Positions 54,206-62,374 of a stretch of 64,000 nt of DNA are shown piece after piece. The position numbers were made by a program, and so were the translations under genes. The stretch lies in assembly GCA_016293845.1 (NCBI GenBank), contig JAEDDH010000004.1, forward strand, positions 152,534 to 216,533. The letters run 5' to 3'. Under the pieces are notes generated by a model. That model ran no database searches. It had not been told where the DNA came from and saw only the letters and a program-made list of their open reading frames with translations. Source of the stretch: Bacteroidales bacterium (GTDB lineage: Bacteria > Bacteroidota > Bacteroidia > Bacteroidales > UBA3824). Position 1 is the stretch's first letter; each line of letters begins with the position of its first letter.

Positions 54206-54299
54206 AGCGGAATCGCCTAAAAAAAACACACATTCCGCTAAGTTATCCGCGATAGCATAGCGGAATCTGCAAAAAAAATCCACATTCCGCTGTGTTATC
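54205..54299 (+). repeat. Two tandem 43-base hairpin units
   Basis: Unit 1 (54205-54247) and unit 2 (54258-54299) share TAGCGGAATC, an A-rich centre, CACATTCCGCT and GTTATC. In each, AGCGGAAT pairs with ATTCCGCT across the A-rich loop. The units follow the terminator and precede the GNAT gene by 56 bases. They recall the GCGGA/TCCGC hairpins at 50961-51089 but are not the same sequence. Confidence 0.65.
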
Positions 54300-54355
54300 A
54301 AGAAAAAAAGTATTAAACTTGACAATTTGTTTGATTAAAACTAAATTTACAATAA

Positions 54356-54892
54356 ATGAACTACACCCACGCCACGACAACCCACATCGACGAAATAATG
54401 TCGCTCTATGGTGCTGCTACAGCCGCAATGAAACAGCAAGGCATTCACCAATGGGACGATATTTATCCTGACTATCAAACAATTGCCGATGATATTACCA
54501 AAAATCAAATGTTCATCGGCACTATCAACAACAAAATTGCCGTTTGCTTTGCCCTCAGCGGGGAGTGCGACGAACAATATAAAAACGGCAAATGGAAGTT
54601 CCCCGACTCAAAATTTTGTGTAATTCATCGTCTATGCGTTTCGCCTGAATTTCAGCACCAAGGTATAGCATCTCAAACAATGGTTTATATCAAAACACTA
54701 TGTAAATCAGTGGGATATGATTCAATCCGTTTAGATTGTTTTACTCTCAACCCATATTCCAAAAGACTTTACGATAAATCAGGATATAAAATTGTGGGCT
54801 ATGCCGATTGGCGCAAAGGGAGGTTTGAATTGAGGAAAAAGGGGCTAAAATTAAACTCTTGGTGTGATATTTGTACAAAAAAAAATCGATGA
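54356..54892 (+). CDS. GNAT-family N-acetyltransferase
   Basis: A 178-residue acetyl-CoA-dependent acetyltransferase. The acetyl-CoA loop is 'VSPEFQHQGIASQTMVYIK' (about 100-118), preceded by the conserved 'FCVIHRLCV' strand and followed by 'IRLDCFTLNPYSKRLYDKSG', the usual GNAT C-terminal element. Substrate is unknown; relatives acetylate amino acids, peptides or antibiotics. Its stop overlaps the start of the next gene (ATGA), so the two are translationally coupled. Confidence 0.87.
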   Translation: MNYTHATTTHIDEIMSLYGAATAAMKQQGIHQWDDIYPDYQTIADDITKNQMFIGTINNKIAVCFALSGECDEQYKNGKWKFPDSKFCVIHRLCVSPEFQHQGIASQTMVYIKTLCKSVGYDSIRLDCFTLNPYSKRLYDKSGYKIVGYADWRKGRFELRKKGLKLNSWCDICTKKNR

Positions 54893-55860
54893 TACTTTTA
54901 GTTGACATAATGGAAGATGAGGCTGACTGGATGGACAGTCTGCGCAATTGGGCACAAGAGAATATCGACTTGCTTTTGGGTTCGTTTGCCATATCAATAC
55001 TCCTCGTAATTACCTTAGCAATAGCCATATACAAAATAATCAACATCAAACGCAAGTCGGAATCAAAACTCGCCGAAAAAAATCTTGAAATCCGCAAGGC
55101 AAACCAAAAAATGTTGGCAAGTATCAACTATGCAAGCCGCATTCAAGGCGCGGTAATCACCTCAATAGTAGATGTTAAAGCCATTTTCCCGGAAAACTTT
55201 GTGCTATACCGTCCGCGCGATATTGTGGGTGGCGACTATTACCGAGCCATCCGCTGCGGACGCTATTCGGTGATGATCACAGCCGACTGCACTGGTCACG
55301 GCATTCCCGGTGCACTGCTTTCGATGCTCGGCATTTCGGCTCTGAGAGAATATATGGTAACAGAATACGATGCCGAAAACCCTGGCACTGTGCTCGATAG
55401 AATGAGAGATTTTATAAAATCCACCCTCGTGGCAAAAGGCGGCGGAGTGCTCGACGACGGTATGGATATGACAATCTGTTCGTTCGATTTTGAAAAAATG
55501 GAAATTCGTTACGCCATAGCCAACCAAACCGCATTGATAATCAGAGGCAAAGAGGCTATTAAACTAAAAGGCGACGCTATGCCCGTGGGCAACTTTCTGC
55601 GAGCCAAGGAGCATTTTCAAACTCAAACCGTAAAAATCGAAAAGGGCGATATGGTGTATATGTTTTCCGACGGGCTTCAAGACCAACTTGGCGGCAAAAA
55701 CCAAAAGAAATTCCTTCTCAAAAACCTCACCGCCACGCTCATCGAAATTCACAACGACCCTCTCAACGAACAGCGTGTGGCTCTCGAACAAGAAATCATC
55801 TCGTGGCGCGGCGGCATTTCGCAAATCGACGATATGACAATGGTGGGCATCAAGGTGTGA
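54889..55860 (+). CDS. SpoIIE/PP2C-type protein serine phosphatase, membrane-bound
   Basis: A 323-residue protein with a short N-terminal extension, one TM helix (about 28-50), a charged coil (about 55-85) and a PP2C-like SpoIIE phosphatase domain (about 95-320). Metal-binding residues are visible in 'DIVGGDYYRAI', 'VMITADCTGHGIPGALLSML' and 'DGMDMTICSF'; the last motif is 'ISQIDDMTMVG'. Such phosphatases act on anti-sigma-factor antagonists or other serine-phosphorylated regulators. The ATG at 54889 overlaps the previous stop and is preferred to the TTG at 54871. No anti-sigma partner is nearby. Confidence 0.88.
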   Translation: MILLVDIMEDEADWMDSLRNWAQENIDLLLGSFAISILLVITLAIAIYKIINIKRKSESKLAEKNLEIRKANQKMLASINYASRIQGAVITSIVDVKAIFPENFVLYRPRDIVGGDYYRAIRCGRYSVMITADCTGHGIPGALLSMLGISALREYMVTEYDAENPGTVLDRMRDFIKSTLVAKGGGVLDDGMDMTICSFDFEKMEIRYAIANQTALIIRGKEAIKLKGDAMPVGNFLRAKEHFQTQTVKIEKGDMVYMFSDGLQDQLGGKNQKKFLLKNLTATLIEIHNDPLNEQRVALEQEIISWRGGISQIDDMTMVGIKV

Positions 55861-55863
55861 TAT

Positions 55864-55894
55864 TTTGCGGGAATCCGAAAAATTCATATCTTTG
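55864..55894 (+). promoter_or_regulatory. Bacteroidota-type promoter for mtaB
   Basis: TTTG (55864-55867) and TATCTTTG (55887-55894) are 19 bases apart, 19 bases before the mtaB start. Both boxes match fully, so mtaB is transcribed separately from the phosphatase gene. Confidence 0.65.
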
Positions 55895-55912
55895 CGCAGT
55901 TGAAATCTCATT

Positions 55913-57187
55913 ATGAACAAAATATCATTTAAAACCCTCGGATGCCGTTTAAACCTTTACGAAACCGATGCTTTGGCTTCAAAGTTTCGCGAAAAAGGCT
56001 TTGTTACCGACGGCGATTTTGAAAACTCCGATGCCGAAATTTGCGTTATCAACACCTGCACCATCACCAACCAATCCGACAAAAAGAGCCGCGAATATAT
56101 CAACCGCGCCATCCGCAAAGGTTCGCTCGTGATAGTAACAGGCTGTATGGCAGAGCAATACGCAAAAAAATATCTCGTCCACAATCCCAACGTTATTGTG
56201 GTAGACAACAAACACAAAAACCGCATTTTCGACATTGTGGAGGCGCATCTCGGCGGAGAATTTTCGGCTGTGGATAGTTTTGAGGGCGATGTTTTTGGGT
56301 TTGAACCCGCCAAAGAGACATTCCACACCCGCTCTATCGTAAAAATTCAAGACGGCTGCAACAATTTTTGTTCGTACTGCATAGTGCCTTACGTGCGCGG
56401 AAGAGCTGTGTCGCGTCCCGCTGAGGATATTATCGCAAACATCACCACCGAACTTGATTACGGTTTTAAAGAGATTGTGCTCACCGGCGTCAACATTTCT
56501 AAGTATAATTATAAAGGTATCGGATTTGAAGATTTGATTAAGCGTATCTTGCTAATTGATAAGGATTTCCGTTTGCGTATAGCGTCAATAGAGCCCGACG
56601 ATTTTTCGGATAGTTTCATCCAACTATTTAAAAATCCGAAACTTGCACCACATATCCACCTCTGTTTGCAAAGTGGCAGCAACGATGTTCTCAAACGTAT
56701 GCACCGTCATTACACAAGAGAAGATTTTTTTACAATTGCCGACAAATTTAGAAGCATTATCCCAAATTTTAACATTACAACGGATATTATTGTAGGTTTA
56801 CCAGGCGAAACCGACGAAGATTTTATTCAAACCTTAGATGCGGCAGAGCGTATCGGATTTGGACACATCCACGTGTTTAAATATTCGCGACGCAGCGGCA
56901 CCAAAGCCGACACAATGGAAAACCAAGTAGATGAGAAAGTTAAGAACGCACGATCGAAACAATTGCGACAACTTGCCCACCGCCTTACCCATAATTATTT
57001 AGCCAAAATGCAAGGCACAACGCAGAAAATACTCACCGAAACGCTTGAAAACGACGGCTATATATACGGCTACGGCGAAAACTATGTGCGTATAAAAATA
57101 AAGTCAGAAACCGCCACCACCAACTGTTTTTACAACGCTAAAATCACCTCAATCGAAAACGATGTAGCAAAGGCAAATTTGGTATGA
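55913..57187 (+). CDS. mtaB: tRNA t6A37 methylthiotransferase (MtaB)
   Basis: A 424-residue radical-SAM enzyme that converts t6A37 to ms2t6A37 in tRNAs reading ANN codons. It has the N-terminal cluster cysteines ('KTLGCRLN', 'INTCTIT', 'VTGCMAE'), the radical-SAM triad 'CNNFCSYC' (about 147-154) and a typical C-terminal TRAM-like region. 'VPYVRGRAVSRP' and 'TDIIVGLPGETDEDF' identify the MtaB branch. It is the second methylthiotransferase in the window, 5 kb from miaB, but has its own promoter. Confidence 0.93.
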   Translation: MNKISFKTLGCRLNLYETDALASKFREKGFVTDGDFENSDAEICVINTCTITNQSDKKSREYINRAIRKGSLVIVTGCMAEQYAKKYLVHNPNVIVVDNKHKNRIFDIVEAHLGGEFSAVDSFEGDVFGFEPAKETFHTRSIVKIQDGCNNFCSYCIVPYVRGRAVSRPAEDIIANITTELDYGFKEIVLTGVNISKYNYKGIGFEDLIKRILLIDKDFRLRIASIEPDDFSDSFIQLFKNPKLAPHIHLCLQSGSNDVLKRMHRHYTREDFFTIADKFRSIIPNFNITTDIIVGLPGETDEDFIQTLDAAERIGFGHIHVFKYSRRSGTKADTMENQVDEKVKNARSKQLRQLAHRLTHNYLAKMQGTTQKILTETLENDGYIYGYGENYVRIKIKSETATTNCFYNAKITSIENDVAKANLV

Positions 57188-57269
57188 TATTTGAAAATAA
57201 ATAAACAAAAGATTACAAAAATACATACAGAGTTAATTTTGTCGAGAAAATTTTAAAAACTACATAGCA

Positions 57270-58319
57270 ATGAGAAACAGTTACAGCATACCGAGCGTAT
57301 TCGAGCACAACAACTCGAACCTTTCCTTGGTCTCAAACGACCTCATCAACGGTTTGAGGCTATACATCGACGATATTCCATATATCGTAGGCAACCTTGC
57401 ATTGTCGGAAGGACAGTCGCCGCACCGCACCATCAACGCCGCTCCCACCGAAATCGACTACCAAATCCTTTTCAAAACAGCCCTTTTGCTTGCCGCCTAC
57501 AAAAACAACCGTCCGTTGGTGGTAACAACAGGATTCCCGTTCAGCACCTATCAGGTCAACAAAACTCTGGCAGCCGAACTTCTCCGCAAAACCCACCGCA
57601 TTGAGTTTGATATGTCGTCGTTTACAAGCAAAGGCCGCACAGAGATGAATGTAGACGTGGTTTCGGTAGAAATTCTCCCCGAAATGATGGGCAACATTGT
57701 GGCTCTCCGTCAGGGCGACATCAAAGCCACAGGCAATTTCTTTGTAATAAGTCTCGGATTTGGCACTTGCGAGGCGGTACTCAGCACCGAAAACGGTATT
57801 GTTCAGCGTACTGCAATCAGCATTCAGGGCTTGCAATACGCCATCGACCTCTTTACCAAAGAACTCGGCTTGCAATACAATCTCGGACTCAAAAATATGA
57901 AACAGATTGAGCAGGCATTTATGAACAACTTCATAATGCTCGACCGCAAAAAAATCGACATTCTCGACATCCGCCGCAACGTGCTCAATATGTATTACCG
58001 CGATGTGATTTCGCCAAACCTTCGCCGTGTGTTTACCGACGCCGACTTTACCAAGGCTTCGCAAATGTACATCACAGGAGGCGGCGCTCTCTATATGGAA
58101 TTGGTAGAAAACTTCTACAAAGAATTTGAAGGCATCCTCAATATCGAAGTAGTTCCCAACCCATTGACACTCACATCGGTAGGCTATTGCTTACACTCTG
58201 CACACGTAAATGGCGGCGACATCAACACCGCAGTGGGCATCGATATAGGCAACTCAAACACCGTCATCACCCAATACGAAGACGTGAACATCGAATCGGG
58301 CAACCTCCGTTTCAAATAA
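57270..58319 (+). CDS. ParM/StbA-like actin-family protein, apparently circularly permuted
   Basis: A 349-residue protein of the actin-like ATPase fold. The second nucleotide motif ('FFVISLGFGTCEAVL', about 156-170) and the adenosine motif ('MYITGGGALYMEL', about 266-278) are in the usual places for ParM. The first phosphate motif, which in every actin-like protein is at the N terminus (D-x-G-N-S-x-T), is instead at residues about 322-334 ('AVGIDIGNSNTVI') close to the C terminus. The N terminus starts directly with 'SIPSVFEHN', the element that normally follows that motif. An in-frame stop lies 12 codons before the ATG, so the motif is not lost by a wrong start. It is a single gene ended by a strong terminator. 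Confidence 0.8.
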   Translation: MRNSYSIPSVFEHNNSNLSLVSNDLINGLRLYIDDIPYIVGNLALSEGQSPHRTINAAPTEIDYQILFKTALLLAAYKNNRPLVVTTGFPFSTYQVNKTLAAELLRKTHRIEFDMSSFTSKGRTEMNVDVVSVEILPEMMGNIVALRQGDIKATGNFFVISLGFGTCEAVLSTENGIVQRTAISIQGLQYAIDLFTKELGLQYNLGLKNMKQIEQAFMNNFIMLDRKKIDILDIRRNVLNMYYRDVISPNLRRVFTDADFTKASQMYITGGGALYMELVENFYKEFEGILNIEVVPNPLTLTSVGYCLHSAHVNGGDINTAVGIDIGNSNTVITQYEDVNIESGNLRFK

Positions 58320-58362
58320 CGAACATACTTTCATATAGATTTATACGCATTTTTTATTAAAA

Positions 58363-58396
58363 TTGCACATCGGATATGATGTGCAAATTTTTTTTT
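58363..58396 (+). terminator. Intrinsic terminator of the actin-like gene
   Basis: TTGCACATC (58363-58371) pairs with GATGTGCAA (58378-58386) over a 6-base loop and is followed by nine Ts (58388-58396). This is 44 bases after the stop. Confidence 0.88.
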
Positions 58397-58443
58397 GGGG
58401 GATACTTCGTTCAATGCGGTGATGAGAAAAGCAAAAAAATAAA

Positions 58444-58475
58444 TTTGGAGAAAAGAAAGCAAACCGCTAACTTTG
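58444..58475 (+). promoter_or_regulatory. Bacteroidota-type promoter for the Rpn gene
   Basis: TTTG (58444-58447) and TAACTTTG (58468-58475) are 20 bases apart. The -7 box covers the upstream TTG codon at 58473, so translation must begin at the ATG at 58500. Confidence 0.7.
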
Positions 58476-58499
58476 TCCCAAATACAAAAACGCTACGCT

Positions 58500-59447
58500 A
58501 TGAACAGAATCAACTACATCCGTTTTGATTGGGCAATCAAGAAACTCCTCCGCGATAAGGCTAATTTTGGTATTCTCGAAGGGTTTATAGAGGTGTTTCT
58601 CAATAAGAAAGGCTGCAAGATAATCGAAATACTTGAAAGCGAATCTAATCAAAAGTTCGACGACGATAAGTTCAACCGTGTGGATATCAAAGCCAAAGAT
58701 GCTGACGGAGAAATATTCATAGTGGAGATACAACTAACACGCTACGTCAACTATATGGAGCGAGTGCTGTTTGGCGCAGCCAAAGCCGTTACCGAGCAAC
58801 TTAAAGACGGTGACGATTACGGCAAAATTAAAAAAATATACTCTATATCAATAGTTTACTACGATTTTGGAGTTGGCAGAGATTACCTCTATGTGGGCGA
58901 AACCAAATTTGTTGGTGTTCATTGCAACGATGAGTTGTTAATATCAGAAAAAGAAGAACTTACCCTTTTTGAAAAAGAACAAGACAAAACCAAAAATAAA
59001 AACCGCAAGTTTAAATACAACCGACACAATGCGGGCGACATTATGCCCACATATTATATGATACGAGTTAATGCGTTTGACGACAACATCAAAACCGCAA
59101 TGGACGAATGGATGGAGTTTCTTAAAAACTCTGAGATAAAATCCGACACCACAGTCCCCGGACTTGTAGAAGCCAAGGAGGTTATGAAGTTCGACCGTAT
59201 GACCAAGGAAGAGCAAGACACCTACATTCGCCACCTTGATGCCGTAGCCAACGAAAAAGAGGCTATCCTTACCGCTGAAATACGCGGCAAAATCGAAGGC
59301 AGAGCAGAAGGTAGAGCAGAAGGTAGAGCAGAAGGTAAGGCAGAAGGCATTAAAGAAACCGCCAAGCGTATGAAATCAAAAGGTTTCGACATTCAGACCA
59401 TTGCCGACCTTACCCAACTCCCCCTCGACGAAATTGAAAGATTGTAG
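58500..59447 (+). CDS. Rpn-family recombination-promoting nuclease / putative transposase
   Basis: A 315-residue PD-(D/E)XK nuclease-family protein. The N-terminal 'FDWAIKKLLRDKANFGILEG' and the core 'RVDIKAKDADGEIFIVEIQL' (D, then E-x-Q in place of E-x-K) are typical of Rpn proteins, which cut DNA and promote RecA-independent recombination. The middle has 'YVNYMERVLFGAAKAV'. The C-terminal part contains a Gly-Arg-Ala-Glu tandem tract and ends with 'MKSKGFDIQTIADLTQLPLDE'. It is complete, unlike the Rpn remnant at 60371. In-frame sequence after its TAG runs into the next small gene. Confidence 0.88.
   Translation: MNRINYIRFDWAIKKLLRDKANFGILEGFIEVFLNKKGCKIIEILESESNQKFDDDKFNRVDIKAKDADGEIFIVEIQLTRYVNYMERVLFGAAKAVTEQLKDGDDYGKIKKIYSISIVYYDFGVGRDYLYVGETKFVGVHCNDELLISEKEELTLFEKEQDKTKNKNRKFKYNRHNAGDIMPTYYMIRVNAFDDNIKTAMDEWMEFLKNSEIKSDTTVPGLVEAKEVMKFDRMTKEEQDTYIRHLDAVANEKEAILTAEIRGKIEGRAEGRAEGRAEGKAEGIKETAKRMKSKGFDIQTIADLTQLPLDEIERL
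59295..59342 (+). repeat. Four 12-base coding repeats (G-[RK]-A-E) in the Rpn gene
   Basis: Units GAAGGTAGAGCA, with small changes, repeat four times in phase, coding for alternating Glu-Gly-Arg-Ala. Similar tracts are typical of the Rpn family and can change length by slippage; the decayed Rpn copy has the same tract near 60440-60460. Confidence 0.85.
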
Positions 59448-59516
59448 CCATACAGCCAGAGCCTGATTACCGACTGCCTGGGCAACACATTATTAGTATC
59501 CAAAAAAGGACAAGTA

Positions 59517-59837
59517 ATGGGCGTAAAGGAATACAGATATGCGGATATTTCCAAAAACACTTGGGGAAAGATAAATACAGCCCTCAATATTGAAGGTATC
59601 AAAACGAAATATCCCGATTTTGAGACATTCGAGATATTGTCTACTATTGATAAAAGTGGAAAATACTCATTCAACAATATGTACAAGACCTTTACCGAAG
59701 ATATGGCAGATGATATTTGTAAAATAATCAAAACGCAAGGGCAAAAATTGCAGCCCAAAGATTGGAACGTGTTGTTAGGTAATTTTGGCGAGGTGATAAC
59801 TTTCAAAGAAATTAAAGGATGGAATGTTCTATTATAA
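59517..59837 (+). CDS. Hypothetical protein or C-terminal fragment
   Basis: A 106-residue product ('YADISKNTWGKINTALNIEG', 'MYKTFTEDMADDICKI') without a recognised fold. The frame is open upstream of its ATG, back to the Rpn stop codon, and reads sensibly there ('LGNTLLVSKKGQVMGVKEY'). This suggests the product is the C-terminal end of a longer gene that lost its 5' part. No promoter is seen. It overlaps the start of a decayed frame at 59824. It is real sequence of a lost gene or a small accessory protein; I cannot decide. Confidence 0.4.
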   Translation: MGVKEYRYADISKNTWGKINTALNIEGIKTKYPDFETFEILSTIDKSGKYSFNNMYKTFTEDMADDICKIIKTQGQKLQPKDWNVLLGNFGEVITFKEIKGWNVLL

Positions 59838-60477
59838 GGTATATGAATGAAAGAATAAACACTCTCTTGTTAGTATTAATGTCGATGAATCATTGTATAA
59901 TAATGAAACTTCTTTTTTTGTTGAATTAAGGAAAAAAGTCCTTTTACGATTAGATTATAAAAAAGTGGTATTATGGAGTCCTTCTGAAACGGACTGTTCA
60001 AAATTTAAATATCTAATTAATTATGATGCGCATTATACTGAGGAATAAATTTGGAATAATACTTTCAATTATGCACAAAGTGAGCCTAATCAATTTAAAA
60101 AAAATAATTCTTTGAAAGTAATCACTATCAACGACAAATCTAGTGTTCTATTTGATGATACCATAATAGGTTTCGAATCTGTTATTCAAAATATTCCTCA
60201 ATTCAAGACTCGTCTGAGGACAGAAGAAGATTCTGTTTCGATAGCATATTATTTTTCGGCTTTTAAAAAAGGTGGAGGAAGGTCTTCTACGTCATATAAT
60301 ATCAAATATATGTTTTTTGATAAGAATAATAAAGAGCAGTTTATAACTAATAGCATTTCATCTGAGGATTTTAAACATCCTCCGACATACCGTTATTTTT
60401 CATCTCTTTGGCTATCTCCTTGTTGCGCTGGGCTATGCCTTCTGCCTTTCATTCTGCTTTTCCTTCTTTATATTTAA
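59824..60477 (+). pseudogene. Decayed unknown gene with in-frame TGA and TAA
   Basis: One reading frame runs from the ATG at 59824 with coherent protein-like sequence ('HSLVSINVDESLYNNE', 'YKKVVLWSPSETDCSKFKY', 'NYAQSEPNQFKKNN', 'DDTIIGFESVIQNIPQFK'). It is broken by TGA at 59848-59850 and by TAA at 60046-60048. Its 3' end runs antisense into the Rpn remnant from about 60371, so the original C terminus was replaced. No family is recognised. The longest unbroken piece starts at 60112. Confidence 0.55.
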
Positions 60478-60683
60478 AATCCATTTGCCCTTGATAACTA
60501 ACATAGTTGTGAAAACTATCGTCGTACTGCATCTGTTGTTTGGGCGATAGGGCAGAGTACGTCGCTATTTTTTCGAGCCGCATAAACAGCGGAATCTCGT
60601 TTGTGAATGATAGTTCCTTTTCCATATTCTTTGAAGATGCGTTTGAATCCAAAATCGGTAGCCAGATTTATGTATCTTGCCAT
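60371..60683 (-). pseudogene. Remnant of an Rpn-family nuclease gene
   Basis: On the minus strand an ATG at 60683 begins a typical Rpn N terminus ('MARYINLATDFGFKRIFKEY'). After about 23 codons the sequence jumps, with a frame change, to the C-terminal part ('FTNEIPLFMRLEKIATYSAL', 'FHNYVSYQGQMDFKYKEG'). A TGA then interrupts the G-K-A-E tract (60448-60446 region) before 'KAEGIAQRNKEIAKEM' and a final TAA at 60373-60371. The nuclease core is entirely missing, a deletion of roughly 200 residues. Non-functional. Confidence 0.85.
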
Positions 60684-60826
60684 AAAATTGCTTTTAATTA
60701 CTAACGCAATTATGGTGCTTTTTGTTTAATTAGCCAAATTTTTATGAGGAAAAATCCTCATATTTTTCCCCAACACCTTCTTTCCACCTCCTAAATTATC
60801 ACTACCTTTGCCACAAATTTAATTAT

Positions 60827-62374
60827 ATGAAACAAATCGAACTTGCGGTGTCGCCTGCCGAAGCCGCTAACCAAGAACTATATATTGCCGCCGCTTGCAA
60901 AAAGGCTGGTGTTAACAGAAACGATGTTGCCCATTCGCGCATTATTCACAAATCGCTTGATGCACGTGGACGGGAAATTATTATAAATCTTACAGTTGCA
61001 CTATATTCCCACGGTGAAATGCCCGAAAACATCAGCGAAAAATACAATTACCGTCCTGTGGATGGCAACAAAACTTGCGTGGTGGTTGGCAGCGGGCCTG
61101 CGGGATTGTTTGCTGCGCTGAGGCTCATTGAGTTAGGCGTTAAACCGATTGTGATAGAGCGAGGGAAAGATGTGCACAGCCGTCGTCGCGACATTGCACT
61201 ATTGAGCACCCAACATATTTTAGACCCAGAATCAAACTATTGCTACGGCGAAGGCGGTGCAGGAACGTTCTCTGATGGAAAACTTTACACTCGCTCAAAC
61301 AAACGTGGCGACATTTCAAGAATATTAGAGATTTTTCACCTTCATGGCGCGGCAGAAGATATATTATACGAATCGCGTCCGCACATAGGGTCCGACAAGT
61401 TGCCCCGCATTGTAGAGGCTATGCGCAACACCATTATCCGCTGCGGTGGCGAGGTGCGTTTTCAATCAAAACTCACCGACATAAACATTGAAGGCGGAAG
61501 GGTAAAATCCATTATTATAAATCAAAACGAAGAAATTGGAACTCAGCGACTTATACTTGCCACAGGACATAGTGCCGAAGATGTGTACGCAATGCTTCAA
61601 AAATGCGGTATCGCCCTCGAAGCCAAAGGTTTTGCAATGGGTGTGCGTGTGGAGCATCCGCGCGACCTTATCGACGAAATCCGTTACAAAAAAGCCGACA
61701 CCACATATCTGCCTGCTGCGGCTTACAACGTGGCGGCGCAAGTAGACGGAAGAGGTGTTTACTCGTTTTGTATGTGTCCGGGCGGACAGGTTGTCCCCTC
61801 CTCTACCCTTCCGGGCTACACCTGCGTAAACGGTATGAGCGCGGCAGCAAGGAACAATTATTGGTCGAACGCCGCCATTGTGGTAGAAATTCGTCCCGAG
61901 GATATTCCCGACATCAACTCTGGCAACCCGATGGCAGGTTTTATTTGGCAAAAAGAGTTGGAACGCATGACCTGCGTAAACGGTGGAGGCAATCAGAGCG
62001 TTGCGGCACAAAGACTCACTGATTTTGTAAAAGGCAGAATTTCAACATCTTTACCCCAATCATCATACGTACCCGGCATAATAAATTCGCCCGTTCATTT
62101 TTGGATGCCCGAATTTATCAGCAACCGTTTGCGCGAAGGTTTTAAGCACTTTGATAAAAAAATGCACGGATTTCTGACCGAAGAAGGATTGGTAATTTCG
62201 TCAGAAACCCGTACATCGTCGCCGGTGCGCATTATCCGCGACACCGAAAAACTTAGTTGTATAAATATCAGCAACCTTTTTGCCTGCGGCGAGGGAGCGG
62301 GATACGCTGGTGGAATAGTCTCGTCGGCAATGGACGGCGAAAAGGCTGCCGAATCTGCATCTATTTGTTCATAG
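60827..62374 (+). CDS. FAD-dependent dehydrogenase (COG2509-like)
   Basis: A 515-residue flavoprotein. A short N-terminal RNA-binding-like segment (about 1-80) is followed by the dinucleotide-binding 'VVGSGPAGLFAALRLIELG' (about 86-104), the family-specific 'NYCYGEGGAGTFSDGKLYTR' (about 138-157), an ATG-like second FAD motif ('LILATGHSAEDVYAML') and the C-terminal 'FACGEGAGYAGGIVSSAMDG'. The exact reaction is unknown; the family is widespread and annotated only as FAD-dependent oxidoreductase. A -7 box TACCTTTG lies at 60803-60810. Its last 14 bases overlap the GH9 pseudogene. Confidence 0.93.
   Translation: MKQIELAVSPAEAANQELYIAAACKKAGVNRNDVAHSRIIHKSLDARGREIIINLTVALYSHGEMPENISEKYNYRPVDGNKTCVVVGSGPAGLFAALRLIELGVKPIVIERGKDVHSRRRDIALLSTQHILDPESNYCYGEGGAGTFSDGKLYTRSNKRGDISRILEIFHLHGAAEDILYESRPHIGSDKLPRIVEAMRNTIIRCGGEVRFQSKLTDINIEGGRVKSIIINQNEEIGTQRLILATGHSAEDVYAMLQKCGIALEAKGFAMGVRVEHPRDLIDEIRYKKADTTYLPAAAYNVAAQVDGRGVYSFCMCPGGQVVPSSTLPGYTCVNGMSAAARNNYWSNAAIVVEIRPEDIPDINSGNPMAGFIWQKELERMTCVNGGGNQSVAAQRLTDFVKGRISTSLPQSSYVPGIINSPVHFWMPEFISNRLREGFKHFDKKMHGFLTEEGLVISSETRTSSPVRIIRDTEKLSCINISNLFACGEGAGYAGGIVSSAMDGEKAAESASICS

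Noticed and set aside
57360..58064. 234-codon open frame on the minus strand
   Set aside because: Antisense of the actin-like gene, His/Val-rich translation typical of shadow frames.
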